A stretch of DNA of 64,000 bases, taken from the NCBI GenBank assembly GCA_008828725.1, contig MEHQ01001506.1:45907-109906 (forward strand), given 5' to 3'. The position numbers and the translations under genes are program-made. Origin of the DNA: Saccharina japonica. Lineage: Eukaryota > Sar > Phaeophyceae > Laminariales > Laminariaceae. Position 1 is the stretch's first letter. Each line of letters begins with the position of its first letter. Below are positions 54,546-64,000 of this stretch, piece after piece. The notes below the pieces were generated by a model. The model was not told where the DNA came from and ran no database searches. It was given only the letters and a program-made list of their open reading frames with translations.

Positions 54546-57240
54546 GTACGACGGCGCAACCGAAGCCGCGATCCTGCGGTGCGCCCGCCTCGCCCTCGGC
54601 CTCGGCCTCGACCCCGACCGCGACCTCGACCCCGAGGAAAGAGCCCGCCTGGTGTGGAAAACCGGTGAAGTCGTCGACTTCGGCCAGCCGGTAACGGACG
54701 GCGTTACCCTCTACCTCGACACCACGATTGCGCCGCCACGGGACAATGTTTACGGTGGTTACGGCGGTTCAGACGGTTACGACGGTTACGACGGTTACGA
54801 CGGCTACGGCGGTTACACGGGAAGCTTGAACACTCCTGGGTTTCCCTTCGGGGAAGGCCGTGGTGGCGGTGGTGGCGGCGGCGATGTTGCCGTCCGCGGA
54901 CGTTCGAGCGCGGGGAGGGTCCGCTCTCGGACGAGGGACCAAGACCAAGAAAGGAGCGGGTGGGAGGAAGGCCGGTCTTCTCGTTCTGTCCCTGCGTCTT
55001 CTTCTTCTCCTGCCGCCGTCTGCGGTAGCGGCGGAGTTAGCGCTAGCGGCAGTGGAGGCGGTAGCGGTAACGGTGGTGGCGGCAACAACCGCCGCCGATC
55101 GGATTCGAGGTCGGACGCACCGAAGACGCTCATTCGTCGATGGCTACGGCGCCGGCTTGACAGCAGCAGCCGCGACGGTAGCGGTGGCGGTGGCAGTGGC
55201 AGCGGCACCGGCTTCAATCCTCCAGTAGATCGTAACAGCTCGGACGAAGAACGCCGACCGCTGCTTAGCGCCGCCACGCGCTCGCCGCCCTCGCGAAGAG
55301 ATCAACCCGCCAACGCAGACAAGGGTGGCTGGGATTGGGATTGGGGTTGGGGTTGGTGTGGGGGTGGGGGCGGGGAGCAATCGCGGCCATCATCATTGTC
55401 ACCGTTGTTGTCGGGGGGTAGGGGAGGGGAAGGGGAGGAGGCGGGACCACACGGGGTGGACGGGAATGGGGGTGACGGTGAGCAGCAGCGGCGGGCCATC
55501 CTGAAGATTAAGAGAGTGAACGCGCACCTCGCGAACGAGAGGACCTTCCTGGCGTGGGTTCGCGCGACGGGGAAGATGTTCACGTCGGGGGTGTTGTCGC
55601 TGGCCCTCGCGGTGGAGACCAATGGCTCCTACGCCGTCCTCTTCGTCACCGTGAGCTTGGTGTACTTCGCGCTGTGCCCGTACATCGTGTTCCTCGCCAA
55701 CAACAGGTTCGTCCTACTGTGCTGCAGTCATACATATATATAGCATGTTGCGTGGTCATATTTACTGTAAGTACTGCAGTATTTTGTACCTGGTATGTAC
55801 TTACGTATGATATGAAGTACCGGTATGTAGTACAGTATGCGCTACACAGTATACATACCACAGTGTGTACTATATACAGAGTATATGCTACTACTGTGTG
55901 CACGTATGTGCTACACTCATGTACTGAGGTATTAATAGTATGTTCGGTTTGTGTGTGTGCTCTTCACATTAAACCGTTCTTTCCACCCGTCGAAATCCAG
56001 CACACCCAGTGTCCGTGCGGATTCTTCATCGTAGAGAGATACCAGTTATGCGGTCACAAAACTACAGTTACGCTGTAGTATGTGCTACAGTAGATGTAGC
56101 GCGCAGTTTAGAGCCATGCTATATATCATATGTTCGGCGGTAGAGGGGGGGGTACTTTTAAGGCCCATCGTTTTATTACTGATGAGCGGGGGCGCCCCCC
56201 GACCGAAGGACTGGCCAGTATCAAGCACTGCTTTTTTTATCATGCAGAAGGTTCAGGTTTCCTTCTATGCTCGTCGATTTTCGCCGAAGTTTCTGTGTCG
56301 TGTTGGTTTTGTTTTGGGTGGTTTGGTTGATTGGTTGGTTGGTATATTGGTTCGTTAGTTGATTGGTTGATTCGTTTGTTGGTTGGTAGGTTGGCGGGCT
56401 GACTAGCGCCTTTTTTTTGTGTTAAGGCTCTGGCGGCTGCGGCACCCGCAATATATACGTCGGGAAGAGTCGGGTGGGAGGGAGGGAGGGAGGGAGGGTG
56501 GGTGGGCGGTGTGTGTTGTATGCGCCACGGTATGCGACAAGAGTGACGACACGCGTTGCGCAAATGTTTTTGTTTTTGTTTTGTTTTGTTGTTTCAATAA
56601 TCGAGACGTTGAATGTGATTATCCGATCATCCGCACAGCCGGAATATACCCCTCACCCGCCGCCCTCTCACCTCCTGCTTCTCGCCTCCTGCCTTTCGTC
56701 GCGCCTGCCCCCCTTCCCGCTACGTGCTCGGCTTCTGCGACTTTGTTTTGGAAACCCGCGCAATTAACGGACAATGTCGTGGAACGAACCAATGGACGGA
56801 ATGGACGGACAAACGCGCGTGGTTGGATGGATTGATGGATTGGTTGATTTGCTGGTTGGTTGAATGGTTGATGGGGTGATTGATCGGTTGGTTGATTTAT
56901 TGGTTTATCGATTGATTTTCGACTGATTAATCGATTGATTAAATTGATTTGTTGGTTTTCATGGGTTGACTTGCTTCGTTGACTCATTGATTCATTGATT
57001 CATTGATTCATTGATTTGCTCGGTTGCTCGATTTGCCTTGACTCATCGATGGGTTTTTATTGGTTGGTTGACTCGGTCGGAGAGCACAGGTACCACAAGG
57101 TGGCGGACGTGATGCAGGGCAGCGTGCACGACGCCTACGCCTTCTTCACCGGGCGGCACGTGTGGGGGATTACCGTCCTGCTCTCCGTCTTGGCCGGGCT
57201 TACCCTGGCAGTCATGTCCACCGAACTAATGGCGGACTAG
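54546..57240 (+). CDS. DUF202 membrane protein with N-terminal Ub-like domain (paralogue B)
   Basis: Exons 54546-55706 and 57090-57240, joined at NNR-YHK (CAACAG, then GTTCGT; acceptor GAGCACAG). The first exon may instead start at an ATG at 54469. However, the CAG at 54543-54545 matches the acceptor phase of paralogue A, so an unseen upstream exon is more likely. It opens RYDGATEAAILRCARLALGL, then VVDFGQPVTDGVTLYLD, the same small domain as paralogue A. A long Gly/Ser/Arg-rich linker follows, including a DGYDGYDGYDGYGGY repeat. Then comes DUF202: AHLANERTFLAWVRATGKMF, FVTVSLVYFALCPYIVFLAN, and a last helix (WGITVLLSVLAGLTLAVM) in exon 2. Function is unknown beyond the membrane domain. Intron 55707-57089 carries an E5-like fragment and TTGATTGG repeats. 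Confidence 0.75.
56330..57060. repeat. degenerate TTGATTGG/TTGGTTGG repeats
   Basis: Two clusters (56330-56400 and 56820-57060) of TTGATTGGTTGATT-type tetramers in the intron of paralogue B, with a GGGAGGGAGGGAGGG patch (56487-56505) between them. Confidence 0.85.
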
Positions 57241-57880
57241 TGATTCGCATGATCTCAATTTCGATACTTGTATAAACCTATCCGGAACTTTAAGAACCGT
57301 GTTCTTTTGTGTATTGGTATGAATACCCGAACGGTTCTTAGTTTTGTGGAGAGAGGGAGTTAGTTTGCTCTACCGGGTATAATATATACCTGGTACCAGG
57401 TAGAGTACATACAACGGTGTGTTTGGTAGTATACATGTATGGGAGGCATTTTTGCACCAGGAAAAGGGGGACTTTGATAGGGTCGCCGTCTGCCGTTGCC
57501 GGTGTTGCTGTTGTTATTGCTGCTGGTAGTGTCGTGGCTGTTGGTGCTGCTGCTGCTGCTGCTGATGTGTTTGGTTTGTTGGTGGTGTTGCTCCGGTTGT
57601 TGGTGCCGTAGCAGCTAGTTTTGCTGTCGCTGTGGCTGTTGCTGCTGCAACGAACAGCAGTTGGTGATGATGGTGCTGTTGTTGCTGCTGCGGGCAGGCC
57701 AGGCCAGGGCATACATCATATATCATTTTCGGGACGAGGGCTGCCAATGTTACCGCTCGCTGTGGGTCTACGTGTACAGCTTGGAAGGCATCCAAAGCAG
57801 GGGTTGACTGTATCTAACGGATATATAGACTGCTGGTGGGTGGCGGTTTCGCTGGGTGCTGTAGTCTAACGGATATACTG
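57241..57880. other. no gene seen
   Basis: Contains TATACCTGGTACCAGGTA (57385-57402) and CTG/GTT-rich sequence (57490-57690). No exon-like segment. Confidence 0.5.
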
Positions 57881-58140
57881 TCGACCCGACGGCGGTTGCG
57901 CAGCGCTGGGTTTTGAACTTATTCTAAAAGGCAATCGTCTGCGTTTCATCCCGTCGCTGAAAAGTGTGAGAGCGCAAGTTGGGAAAAAGCCAAAATCGAT
58001 GAAATATATCGACTAGCAGCGGAAACGCTGAACACTCCATACGCGATAAAAGTTACAGTAAGTCAAGTACAGGGGGCGAAAAGGGACGACACCTAACCTG
58101 TGACCACGCCTTATCGAGAAGACCGCTGAGGTTGAAATGT
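57880..58140 (+). mobile_element. E5-related SINE, diverged copy
   Basis: Shares the body order of E5 (GTGTGAGAGCGCAAGTTGG, AAAATCGATGAAATATATCG, GCGGAAACGCTGAACACTC, ACGCGATAAAAGT). A head with a degenerate B box (GGGTTTTGAACTT) precedes it. Probably a sister subfamily. Confidence 0.55.
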
Positions 58141-58465
58141 CACATGATTTTGTTAGCTCTCGGGAAAGTGAAGGTGATGACCAGATTGGCGTGAATTGCG
58201 CGTCGACTTGTTCAGTCACCATGCTTTTGTCCTTTAGATTATGTTTGTTTTGTGGCGGTCGACGCAAGAGGTGAAGATAATGTGTCCGACCAGTTTTTTT
58301 TTGTCGTCGATGCAACGGAAAACAGCAAACAACTATTAATAGGCGTGGTGGTCGAAGTGTGCTGCACCCAACGAACCATGTTATTGCCAAAATATATGAA
58401 AACTATTATTAGGAATCGGGAACCGATTTGAGCATAATCTGCAGTTTGTTGTCGTTTTCCCTCAG

Positions 58466-58727
58466 ACGCATGCTACGATAGAGGTGCACCATGTTTTTTT
58501 CTGGAGCTCCTTACTTGAAGAGCTCTATACCCCACCCCAAACTCATGTTGAAGGGAGGTGAAAGTGCTATCCGATGAGCAACCACATGGCCGAAGCATAC
58601 AAGCAACAACATTGCAACAAAATAATGATCAAAGTCCTCCGATTTTGGGTTAAGGAGCTCGATCATTCAGAAACCGTTTCAGCCAAAAAAAGGTATACCT
58701 CCACCTCTATCGTAGGCACGCATCCTC
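58466..58727 (+). mobile_element. E3 MITE, copy 3
   Basis: ATGCTACGATAGAGGTGCAC on the left, CCACCTCTATCGTAGGCACG on the right. Inside: TTGAAGAGCTC and TTTTGGGTTAAGGAGCTCGA. Confidence 0.85.
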
Positions 58728-59584
58728 AGTTTTGCGTTGGCAAAGGTCTCGAAACTTTTGTTTTTGCCGTTTCATTACGCCACGAGGTTTTCGGCAACAT
58801 TTCAAAACAACTCCCCAGCCGTTTCCGCTGTGCCCATGTAAGGAGATTGCACTGCAGAGTGGAATACTTCCGAATATGAGAGCAGAACTACACGGTACAA
58901 GTATTGTCATGCACCCGGGGGGGGGGGGTAACATAGAACGGGACCAAGCTCTGTGATCACAAAACCAGGACACCGAGATACTGCATTGTAATGCAGTGAG
59001 GAGCGTGGAACATGTAGTACCATGTCGTCGTACTGGGTACGACAGGCACAACTACGTGTTCGTATTATCCCAATCTACGTGGGCTGAATTGGCAACCATC
59101 GAACGAACAATAAACAGCCCACCTGTCAACCATTGGAAAGGTAATATACAGACCCATTTGCCAATCATTGGTGTCAAACCAATGGAAGGACAACAAACAG
59201 ACCCCACTTGCCAATCACTGGAAGGACAATCAACAAACAGCCCGCTCGCCAACCATTTTGGGGGGCTGTATGCTGCACACCCACGACAACAACTTCTATG
59301 ATATATGCCCACCAATCACATCAAAAGGGCGTCCGCGAACTCCTGCAAACACGCCTTCAACCTTCAAGCAAGGGTAGGTGGAAAAATAAAAATAAATCCT
59401 GGCCGCCGGAAAAAATTACTTCGTTAATACTGATAATATCATATAGCCAAACCAAATAATGCAGAACTAAAAAGTACAACACTCTAAATCCTACGCAGGG
59501 ACACGGAGGCGGTGACGATAACAACGGCAATAGTAACTTTATTTTCAGCAAAAAAGAAGCAGTAGCAGCAAACCGTAGCCGTGT
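58728..59584. other. no gene; short tandem repeat inside
   Basis: 59110-59260 holds about four diverged units of roughly 45 bp with CACTTGCCAATCA(C)TGGAAGG and CAACAAACAGCCC. The rest is unassigned. Confidence 0.5.
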
Positions 59585-59680
59585 GGGGGGGGGTGTGTGT
59601 GCTCATGTCGTGCACGGCCGTAGTCGTATGACCATAGACCCTCGCACCCCTACAAAGCCGTGGGGGGACAGGGGGTAAAT
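59585..59680 (+). mobile_element. E1 short element, copy 9
   Basis: A G run, TGTGTGCTCATG, GCACGGCCGTAGTCGTATGA, then the body. The 3' end is altered. C/G homopolymers and TAGCTCACG-type degenerate repeats continue to 60060. Confidence 0.8.
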
Positions 59681-60065
59681 GCCGGCCCCGACCATCGGTT
59701 CCAAGCGGAGTCACTACGTAGGAAGACGGGAGCGCACGGGGCCCTTCACCCCTCCTCCCATTCCCGCCCCCCGCCTCCCCAACCCACGCACGTGTTGCAC
59801 CGCAACCGTCGAAATGTCGGCCACCGGCGCGCGCGACACTGGTTTGCGCCGCCATGCCTAGCTCACGCCCCCCCCCCCCTGTGTCGCGCGCACCCATGGC
59901 CGACCACGCCTAGCTCACGCCCCCGCCCACACCTAGCTCGCTCTCACGCCCTCTATGTTTGTTCGTGTTCGTGAGCACGCCGCCAAAGCCTCTGGTTCAC
60001 GCTCTTCTAGCTCATGTCCCCTGTAGCTCAAAGCGCCGCCCCCTGTAGCTCACGACACATCCCTC

Positions 60066-60328
60066 TGACGTCGGATGCTACGATAGAGGTGCACCATGTT
60101 TTTTCTGAGCTCCTCACTTAGGAGGCGTCATACCTCACCAAAAAAAAACATTTTGGAGGAAAACAAAAATTGCTACGTACCGGATGAAAAAAAATCCCAT
60201 GACCGCAGTATCCCCGAACAATATTTCGTCACACAAGAATGAACGTCCGACGGATTTGGGTTAAGGAGCCCGATCGTTCAGAAAACGATTCATCCAAAAA
60301 AGTGCTGCCTCTACCGTAGCACGCGTCC
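60066..60328 (+). mobile_element. E3 MITE, copy 4
   Basis: ATGCTACGATAGAGGTGCAC on the left and CCTCTACCGTAGCACGCGTC on the right. Shares the GAGCTCCTCACTTAGGAG palindrome and GGATTTGGGTTAAGGAGCCC. Confidence 0.9.
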
Positions 60329-60352
60329 TGGACGTAGCTCACAGCCACTCTG

Positions 60353-60790
60353 ACGATCCCTGCCACGATAGAGATAGTCCCAGTGACACTTTTTGGCTGA
60401 AATATTTTCTGAATGGTCGGGCTCCTTAACCCAAAATCGTCGGAATTTTCGTTCTTGTGTTGCATTAATGACCATTGTATACTTAGGGCCCGTTTTAACG
60501 AAGAAGAAAAAATTCAATTCGGAAAAAAAAAAAATCTAATCCGCTTTTCATTGGTCAACACACGCACCAGCACCAAAGATTAGGATCTTGGGGCATAATA
60601 TTTGGTGCTGGTGCGTGTGTTGACCAATGAAAAGCGAATTTGAATTTTATTTTTACCATGGTATTGTTCATCAGGTGGCACCTTCATTTTCCTCCAAAAT
60701 CGTTTTTTTCAGTGAGGTATAGAGCTCCTCAAGCGACCACCCTTATAAGGCAGAAACAATGGTTGGTGCACCTCTGCCGTAGCATGCATC
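60353..60790 (-). mobile_element. E3 MITE, copy 5, with nested hairpin
   Basis: Reverse-oriented copy: TGCCACGATAGAGATAGTCC on the left and GTGCACCTCTGCCGTAGCAT on the right. It is enlarged by an inserted palindrome. The arms at about 60538-60577 and 60602-60640 are near-perfect complements (ATCCGCTTTTCATTGGTCAA against TTGACCAATGAAAAGCGAAT). Confidence 0.85.
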
Positions 60791-61470
60791 CTGGACGCTC
60801 CCGCCCCTCTTTTAAGCTCACGAGCCATGCCACGGTAGAGGGGGTGGTGGCTTGTTTTCTGAGCCTCATCGCATGATGAGCAGCTCAATATCTCACCCCG
60901 AATCACGACTTTCGATGAAGGTCTTTCGAGCAAACCCGACCCGAACTTTTGTAGGAAACGAGTCCTCAAGAAAATGTTACGAGATAAATTATCTTTCTCG
61001 CCGGTAGTTGTTACCCACTTCAGAAGCTCAGCCGGTCGGTCAGAAAATGTGAGAAATCCACAGAGCGCAACCCAACCCCTACATATTATGCCGCGGGATG
61101 AGCCTCGAACACCCGCCTATTATAGCTCGCGGCCCTCGTACGTCGCTCACACTCCTCTATAGCCCATACCCCCCTCTTAACATGATAGCTCACGACACGC
61201 TCCTCTAGCAGCCCCCACAGGTTTCCTGCTCGTGCCCGTGCCCGTGCTCCATGCTCCATGCTTCTACAAAAATAGTGCACATCACGCGCCGCTGTCATAC
61301 CACAAGAGGTACACAACACTGCCACTCATATACTATCTACGCCACAAAAACTTGAAAAAAAATACTGGCAAGAATGTACTGCTCAATCGAAGAGTATTAT
61401 TACCGTATACAGCTGATGGCTGTGTACCCAAAAGGTAAAGGGGGTGGCGGGGGGCCGGGGAGGAAGCGCG
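60791..61470. other. no gene seen
   Basis: Unassigned sequence with TAGCTC-rich degenerate repeats (61120-61210). Confidence 0.45.
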
Positions 61471-61477
61471 TGGGGTT

Positions 61478-61715
61478 GGGTGGGGGGGGGGGGTACTTAT
61501 GTTATCATGGCCGTAGTCATGTGACCATAGCCTGCATGCCCTACAATGCCGCGGACGGGCACGTTGGTTCACGACCAGGCAGATATATGACGTTGCCAAC
61601 TGGGCGGGGGGGCATGGCACTGATGTTAATGCATGACGCGTAGCTCGTATGACGCTTAGACCCTCGCATCCTGCAATGCCGGACCGAACAAGCCGGGTTA
61701 ACCATCGACCAGGCA
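61478..61715 (+). mobile_element. two E1 elements in tandem, copies 10 and 11
   Basis: Copy 10 (about 61500-61585) follows a G run. Copy 11 (about 61630-61715) starts ATGCATGACGCGTAGCTCGT and ends CGACCAGGCAG. Both are diverged from the consensus. Confidence 0.75.
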
Positions 61716-62040
61716 GTTCTTGGGCGTCGCGCTCTGAAATGTCTCCGGGTGTGGCGCACAGCTAACTCTCGTCTTTGGAAAGTCAGAAAATAGGATGAAA
61801 AACTGTGTCTAGAGGTCGCTGCTACGCGTCCCCGCTGCCGCTGCGCTCGCACTGCGCGCTTCCGCTTCGGCTGTGCTAAACACGCGGCCCACCCGCAACC
61901 CTCGGCGCGCATGTCGTACGCTATGGCATCTAAAGAGCTTAAACCGAAAAAGCTACGTAGAAAGCCGCAGAAAGCTACATAGAAGCAAAAAAAGCGAAAA
62001 AAAAACTAGAGGCAAAAGAGCCACCATACAGTGGAAGAAG
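61716..62040. other. no gene seen
   Basis: Part GC-rich, with no splice-bounded or family-like frame. Confidence 0.4.
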
Positions 62041-62216
62041 CAAAGAGCGAAAGCTTGGAAGCAAAAAGCTAGAAGCAAAAAGCTAGAAGCAAAAAGCTAG
62101 AAGCAAAAAGGTAGAAGCAAAAAGCTAGAAGCAAAAAGCTAGAAGCAAAAAGCTAGAAGCAAAAAGCTAGAAGCAAAAAGCTAGAAGCAAAAAGCTAGAA
62201 GCAAAAAGCTAAGTAA
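62041..62216. repeat. 14-bp minisatellite GCTAGAAGCAAAAA
   Basis: About eleven near-identical units. Very low divergence suggests recent expansion or active exchange. Confidence 0.95.
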
Positions 62217-62950
62217 AAACCAAAAAAAAACTTCAAGCCTGCCCCAAAACAGCAAAAAAAAAAAACGGAGAAATGAAGCGCTCGCGCCGCGGTAACGCCT
62301 CTTTCTCCAAAAAGGGGTAGATTGGAATTTTTCTGCATCTCTTGCTCCAGACAAAGCGGCGAACGGACGTCTACAAAAAAAAACAAGAAATCGCGACATA
62401 CCTGGTCCAGCGAGCGACCGCTGTCCAGCTGCAAGTGCAACAGCCCTGTCTGTTCGCGTGCTCTACCACAGTCTGCCAGTACCGTTTCGTGCGGTACCCA
62501 CTCGGTATTTCCACAACCGCGATCAACCAAACCAATGCAGCTGGCCGCTGTCCAAAGTGATTTCTGCGTGCTTCGTACCAGCCAAAAGCAATATGAATCA
62601 TAACGCCGAGACTGCTCATCTAGCGACAAACAAACTGCAGCATTATTTCTCATATCGGCTCCCGATCCCAATAATCTTCTCATTTGACGTTTAGTATTGT
62701 TGACTATGTATTATTGTATCATACTGTCGACAGTTAGCTGTGTTTACGTTTCTTCAAGCATAAGCTAAACGCACCCGCGCTCTTTCTTTTCCTTCCTTCA
62801 TTTTTAACCCCCCACGCCCCCTTCCCAATTAATTCAACACTGCCATCCATTGCAAGGCCGCCTGCATAAGCGGTTCTTTCGTTAGGATGAGGCTCATCTT
62901 CATTTCGACTCGCTCAACACCTCCGGCGTCTCGCGCTGTGCACGCAATGT
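62217..62950. other. no gene assigned
   Basis: Both strands carry open frames of 70-160 codons across 62195-62683 without a recognisable family or splice context. Unassigned. Confidence 0.4.
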
Positions 62951-62954
62951 CTGC

Positions 62955-63290
62955 CTTGGTGAAGCAATGCCTGCCTGGTCGGAGAAAACGCGACGCTTCT
63001 CCGTCCGGCATTGTAATGCCGATGCGAGGGTCTATTTGGTCATACGACTACGGCCAAGGCAATGAATGAGTACCCCCCTCCCCCGCGCGAAGCTTGCAGG
63101 TGTCTATAGGAGCATGGCACGAGCTCCGCCTCGAAAGGGATGCGTGCCGCCAATGGTCAATGACTAAGGCAAGGCAATACTTGAGACACGACAGAGTTCA
63201 ACCGCGGTTGCTCCGCCTCGAAAGGGATGCGTGGTCAATGGTCATTGACTTAAGCACGTACAAAATTTGGTACGCCCCCCTTCCCCCCCC
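62955..63290. mobile_element. E1 (reverse) followed by two E2 elements
   Basis: E1 copy 12 (62965-63055, minus) ends in GAATGAGTACCCCCCTCCCC, an E2-like terminus. Two E2 units follow (63125-63185 and 63210-63290), each starting GCCTCGAAAGGGATGCGTG, the last ending in a C run. The copy joins an E1 body to an E2-type tail, which supports common ancestry. Confidence 0.85.
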
Positions 63291-64000
63291 CTTCCCTTAT
63301 CCCCCGCCTCCTCCCGTCCGCCACAATTCACCACCTCGCACAGTGAACACGCCTTGTGATATGCCATAATGACGCACCGCCACCACGATACCTCCGGGGT
63401 ATCAACCGCCATAAATATTCTTTTGGTACCTGAGGCCAAAATAACGACAACCCCCCCCCCCCCCGGTTCAAGTGCGGCCTTATCAACCACCTACTGCATA
63501 GGCATTCGCCTTTTAAAGGAAGAGCGTGCAGCAGCACAAGCATCACAAAAATGCCGCGCTCCGCGTGTCGCCATAGTCTACCGTGTAACGCGCAAGATAG
63601 CCCACACACAAACCCTGGAACGAATTTCCCAACAGGTACGACACATACCCGGGGACGAATTTTCCAAACAGGTTTTTTTCCTCCACAACCAGGAAAATCA
63701 CACGCAAACACGCAAACACGCAAAAAACCAGGAAGGTGGCCCCAGAAAAATCTCGTCGAGAGAATTTTCCATGTCTCGTCTAGAGAATTTTCCGTAGATA
63801 AGACGCGTCGCTCGGCGTTTTTTGCACTCTCCCCTGTTGTCGAGAAAAATCAGCTCTGAAATTCGCCCGAGGGGGGTGTGTTATATTATCACCCCGTATG
63901 ATATTGTACGGTATGACATCTCCCTACGGCTTTCCCTTCGGACACACCATCCCCTTGCCTCAGCAGAGCTCGAGCTGCTTTCGTGTGAGGGGTACTGCTG
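63291..64000. other. no gene seen
   Basis: Contains a 14-base C run (63451-63464). A short patch (63870-63905, GGGGGGTGTGTTATATTATC followed by ACCCC) recurs in reverse near 25332-25370. No exon-like segment. Confidence 0.45.

Noticed and set aside
62195-62683. 162-codon minus-strand open frame
   Set aside because: Composition is mixed, the C-terminal part runs into A/T homopolymers, and the opposite strand is equally open.

Overview
The window looks like nuclear DNA of a multicellular stramenopile, most likely a brown alga. It is about half GC, gene-poor and full of simple repeats and short non-autonomous transposons. Genes have small exons and introns of 0.5 to 3.5 kb. The proteins include a plastid/bacterial-type signal peptidase and a flagellar NME7 protein. 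The brown-alga call is inferred from gene content and architecture, not from a marker gene. I recognise no retroviral, LTR or other capsid-bearing element and no CRISPR array.

Layout. 0-4.6 kb: an exon of an unidentified plus-strand gene, a tandem duplication, and a LINE fragment (minus) that ends at a single undetermined base. 4.6-9.4 kb: a GGTCCGACCC minisatellite and a three-exon EF-hand-like gene (plus) with a frame break. 9.4-14 kb: mostly mobile-element debris. 14.8-33.1 kb: the main result, a nearly complete minus-strand gene for an NME7 orthologue (DM10 domain plus two nucleoside-diphosphate-kinase domains), in 11 small exons scattered through 18.3 kb of repeat-filled introns. 33.7-36.7 kb: a foldback element and an intact-looking tRNA-derived SINE. 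36.8-40.5 kb: a two-exon gene fusing an aminoglycoside-phosphotransferase-like kinase to a HAD hydrolase (minus). 40.8-41.1 kb: a possible secreted-protein start. 44.2-47.5 kb: a type I signal peptidase (plus). 49.1-50.0 kb (minus) and 54.5-57.2 kb (plus): two DUF202 membrane-protein paralogues sharing an N-terminal domain. 57.2-64 kb: repeats only.

Repeat families, named here for reference. E1: about 100 bp, with ends GCATGGCCGTAGTC and CCAACCAGGCAG, often beside a C or G homopolymer. E2: about 65 bp, GGGATGCGTGGTCAATGG to ATGAGTAC, a distant relative of E1 with the same homopolymer habit. E3: about 260-440 bp, terminal inverted repeats GCTACGATAGAGGT. E4: about 100 bp hairpin, GGACTGCAGTCCCGTTTTGG. 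E5: about 350 bp SINE. E6: about 80 bp, TAGTAAATAG ends.

The genes do not form an operon or obvious pathway. NME7 and the EF-hand-like protein fit a flagellate life stage. The signal peptidase fits plastid or organelle protein maturation. The APH-HAD fusion resembles the accessory domains of ACAD10. The DUF202 pair looks like a local duplication. An unusual gene-level feature is repeated use of GC-AG introns.
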